From Bacteroidota bacterium (GTDB lineage: Bacteria > Bacteroidota > Bacteroidia > Bacteroidales > UBA12481), in contig JABHCC010000036.1 of NCBI GenBank assembly GCA_018669475.1, forward strand, positions 17,352-81,351: 64,000 nucleotides of DNA, written 5' to 3'. Under the pieces are notes generated by a model that saw nothing but the letters and a program-made list of their open reading frames with translations, did no database searches and had not been told where the DNA came from. The position numbers were made by a program, and so were the translations under genes. This document shows positions 62,801 through 64,000 of the stretch, piece by piece (the first letter of the stretch is position 1; each line of letters opens with the position of its first letter).

Positions 62801-63382
62801 TATGAACCATTGTTATTGTCGCTCGATTTAACAAATCCGGAAACTGGAGACGCCATTGACTTTGATGTTCAGGTGGTTTTATCTGTGGATCAAACTGCAG
62901 ATCTTGAAGATTTGATCATTGGGGAATATCAGAATCTTTCCTTAGAATCAAAACAAAGTCAGAATATAAGTCTTAGCTATCAGTTTGAGGAGAATACTCA
63001 ACCAGGAGACTACTATGTAATAGGGATGGTTGATGTTCAGAACATTATACCTGAGAGTGATGAATCGAACAATCAGGCATTTTGGTCTTTTGAAGTACTG
63101 GATATTTCATCACTTGATCAAACTGATTTGGTAAATTTATGGACCATGTATCCAAATCCTGTTAGTAGCAGCCTTCATCTGAATTATATGGGTACAGATC
63201 ACGGTGATGGACTGTTGAGCATCCATTCAATGACCGGTCAGTTAGTTATGGAACAATCCTTATCTTTAAACAAAGAATCAGGTATAGAATTATCTCTCGA
63301 CTATCTTCCTGAAGGAATGTATTTTATTAGAATTTTGACTGCAAACCAAAACTGGCAAAAGAGAATAGTTGTAATAGATTAA
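59888..63382 (+). CDS. M6 family metalloprotease with Fn3-like, four CARDB-like repeats and T9SS sorting domain
   Basis: LCHEMFHSLGAPDLYRY, GAWDLMAWN; repeated L.v......G......v.N.G..... modules; C-terminal MYPNPVSSSLHLNY...GMYFIRILTANQNWQKRIVVID. Confidence 0.88.
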   Translation: MLKKLSLLSLILVIATIQSLGAYLKDVPQRLKQPDNSILNCLATGDEYYHWLHDENNFTIIKDPNTGYFVYASLSNSELHPTQLIPGRDDPAQAGLEPGLNIPASKVREYQKTKFPIPKLKGFTGTSNVGTLNNIVIFIRFNDQAEYTNQKSYYDNSFNGSNQVSMIEYFKEVSANQLTINTSFYPQTGGTTVVSFEDTLPRTYYQPYDASTNTNGYSGDTERRVREHTLLKYATESLTASIEATGLDFDMDNDGYIDNIAYIIQGATDGWAELLWPHMWALYEFDVRINGNRVWSYNFQLSDAFGVSVLCHEMFHSLGAPDLYRYNDKDITPVGAWDLMAWNRTPPQHMGAYMKMKYGKWFDNIPEITADGTYSLVPLSSNPFAAYKIASPNSGSEFFIVEYRKATGRFETSVPGTGLVVYRINSSNNGNANGPPDEVYVYRPDGTLTVDGSLSSAHFNAGTGRTEINDVSNPSSFLSDGSSGGLNISNIGSAGTTISFDVSFSVVGFNPPLNLIATPGTDFIDLSWNLPDAGGATLTGFSFFRNGQLLETIYDPTATTYTDPGLTPGIYLYYLTAHYSNPSGESGFSNAASAEIVEYLPDLIVQGLSLSQNIMDAGSQLTVDGMVVNDGNLLAGTSTLSFYLSSSSEITAGASELLSIAVSELAIGEQEDFSESFQIPSDLETGNYYIIVLSDSDSVIEETNETNNASFRMIGVRAAFADLSVTSLSAVPRLLSPGASVVIGASWSNIGNRESDIFTYSLVISSDREYDGTDILAVSDLSPVLAPGQQHSIQESYTVPLDLQSGEYYFVIVLDQHDEIPESNESNNDDYLSFQVSGYNIALQNLILNPEAIKDGQVLDVDLNVRNLGNLQVGSFDLHFAFSQNNTISPATVLKTINMSSLAGGANILISESLTIPEGSAEGMYFIQVYTDDDLIDDPDQSDNFIFRQISVFNLPDLQIEVSSSLNSYKPYEPLLLSLDLTNPETGDAIDFDVQVVLSVDQTADLEDLIIGEYQNLSLESKQSQNISLSYQFEENTQPGDYYVIGMVDVQNIIPESDESNNQAFWSFEVLDISSLDQTDLVNLWTMYPNPVSSSLHLNYMGTDHGDGLLSIHSMTGQLVMEQSLSLNKESGIELSLDYLPEGMYFIRILTANQNWQKRIVVID

Positions 63383-63386
63383 TCAG

Positions 63387-64000
63387 ATGGGCGAAAATTT
63401 TAAAGCCTTACAAGTAATTGAAAATGAAAGTGGGGAGTTCAATCGTCGGGTAATTCAGCGAGATATCTCTGACCTGCCGGATAATGATGTATTGATCAGG
63501 GTGAAATACTCAGGTCTGAATTACAAAGATGCATTGTCGGCCTCTGGACATAAAGGAGTTACCCGAAATTACCCGCATACTCCGGGAATTGATGCCGCGG
63601 GAATTATTGAAAGCTCCACCGATTCAAGATTTCAGAAAGGCGATCAGGTGCTGGTAAGCTCCTATGATCTGGGTATGAATACTGATGGTGGTTTTGGCAC
63701 TTATATATCTGTTCCCGGGGACTGGGTTATTCCCCTGCCGGATAAAATGACCCTTCGTGAAAGTATGATATTTGGAACTGCAGGACTAACAGCTGCTCAG
63801 GGCTTGTACAGCATGATTCATAATGGCCAAAAGCCTGAGATGGGTAAACTTCTTGTTACTGGCGCCAGGGGGGCAGTTGGTGGATTTGCCATAATGATTG
63901 CAGCTAAGCTTGGATTTGATGTTGTGGCCGGAGTTTCTCAGATGCATGATGATACTGAAAAACTATTGAATCTTGGAGCTTGTGAAGTCGTAGATTCATC
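63387..64000 (+). CDS. YhdH/YhfP (AcuI-like) quinone/acrylyl-CoA oxidoreductase, 3' truncated by window edge
   Basis: MGENFKALQVIENESGEFNRRVIQRDISDLPDNDVLIRVKYSGLNYKDALSASGHKGVTRNYPHTPGIDAAGII...; no stop before window end, absent from ORF track. Confidence 0.88.
   Translation, partial: MGENFKALQVIENESGEFNRRVIQRDISDLPDNDVLIRVKYSGLNYKDALSASGHKGVTRNYPHTPGIDAAGIIESSTDSRFQKGDQVLVSSYDLGMNTDGGFGTYISVPGDWVIPLPDKMTLRESMIFGTAGLTAAQGLYSMIHNGQKPEMGKLLVTGARGAVGGFAIMIAAKLGFDVVAGVSQMHDDTEKLLNLGACEVVDS

Overview
This is a 64 kb AT-rich, gene-dense chromosomal window. It almost certainly comes from a Bacteroidota genome, judging from T9SS type A C-terminal sorting domains, TTTG/TAnnTTTG promoter-like elements and the gene families present. 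Content is mostly housekeeping: eno, truC, sdaA-like, recQ, nrfHA, gyrA, clpC, pyrBI, thrS-infC-rpmI-rplT, dapB, three tandem signal-peptidase I (lepB) paralogs and proS, plus three tRNAs and several secreted or outer-membrane proteins. I see no prophage, transposon, CRISPR array or classical defence island. Observations most worth a second look: (1) the three-gene lepB cluster, where the middle gene keeps the catalytic Ser/Lys and both flanking paralogs have lost both residues; (2) a family of 7-nt-phased intergenic arrays (GTCNNNN/AATCGGG/GGAAATA types) attached to gene 3' ends between 8 and 26 kb, one of which encodes the C-terminus of a flavoprotein and forms a hairpin plus G-quadruplex motif; (3) a candidate structured ncRNA with three consecutive hairpins after clpC; (4) infC, which the ORF track truncates and which appears to start at AUU/AUA directly after the thrS stop codon. 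All calls are from reading the sequence; no database searches were run.
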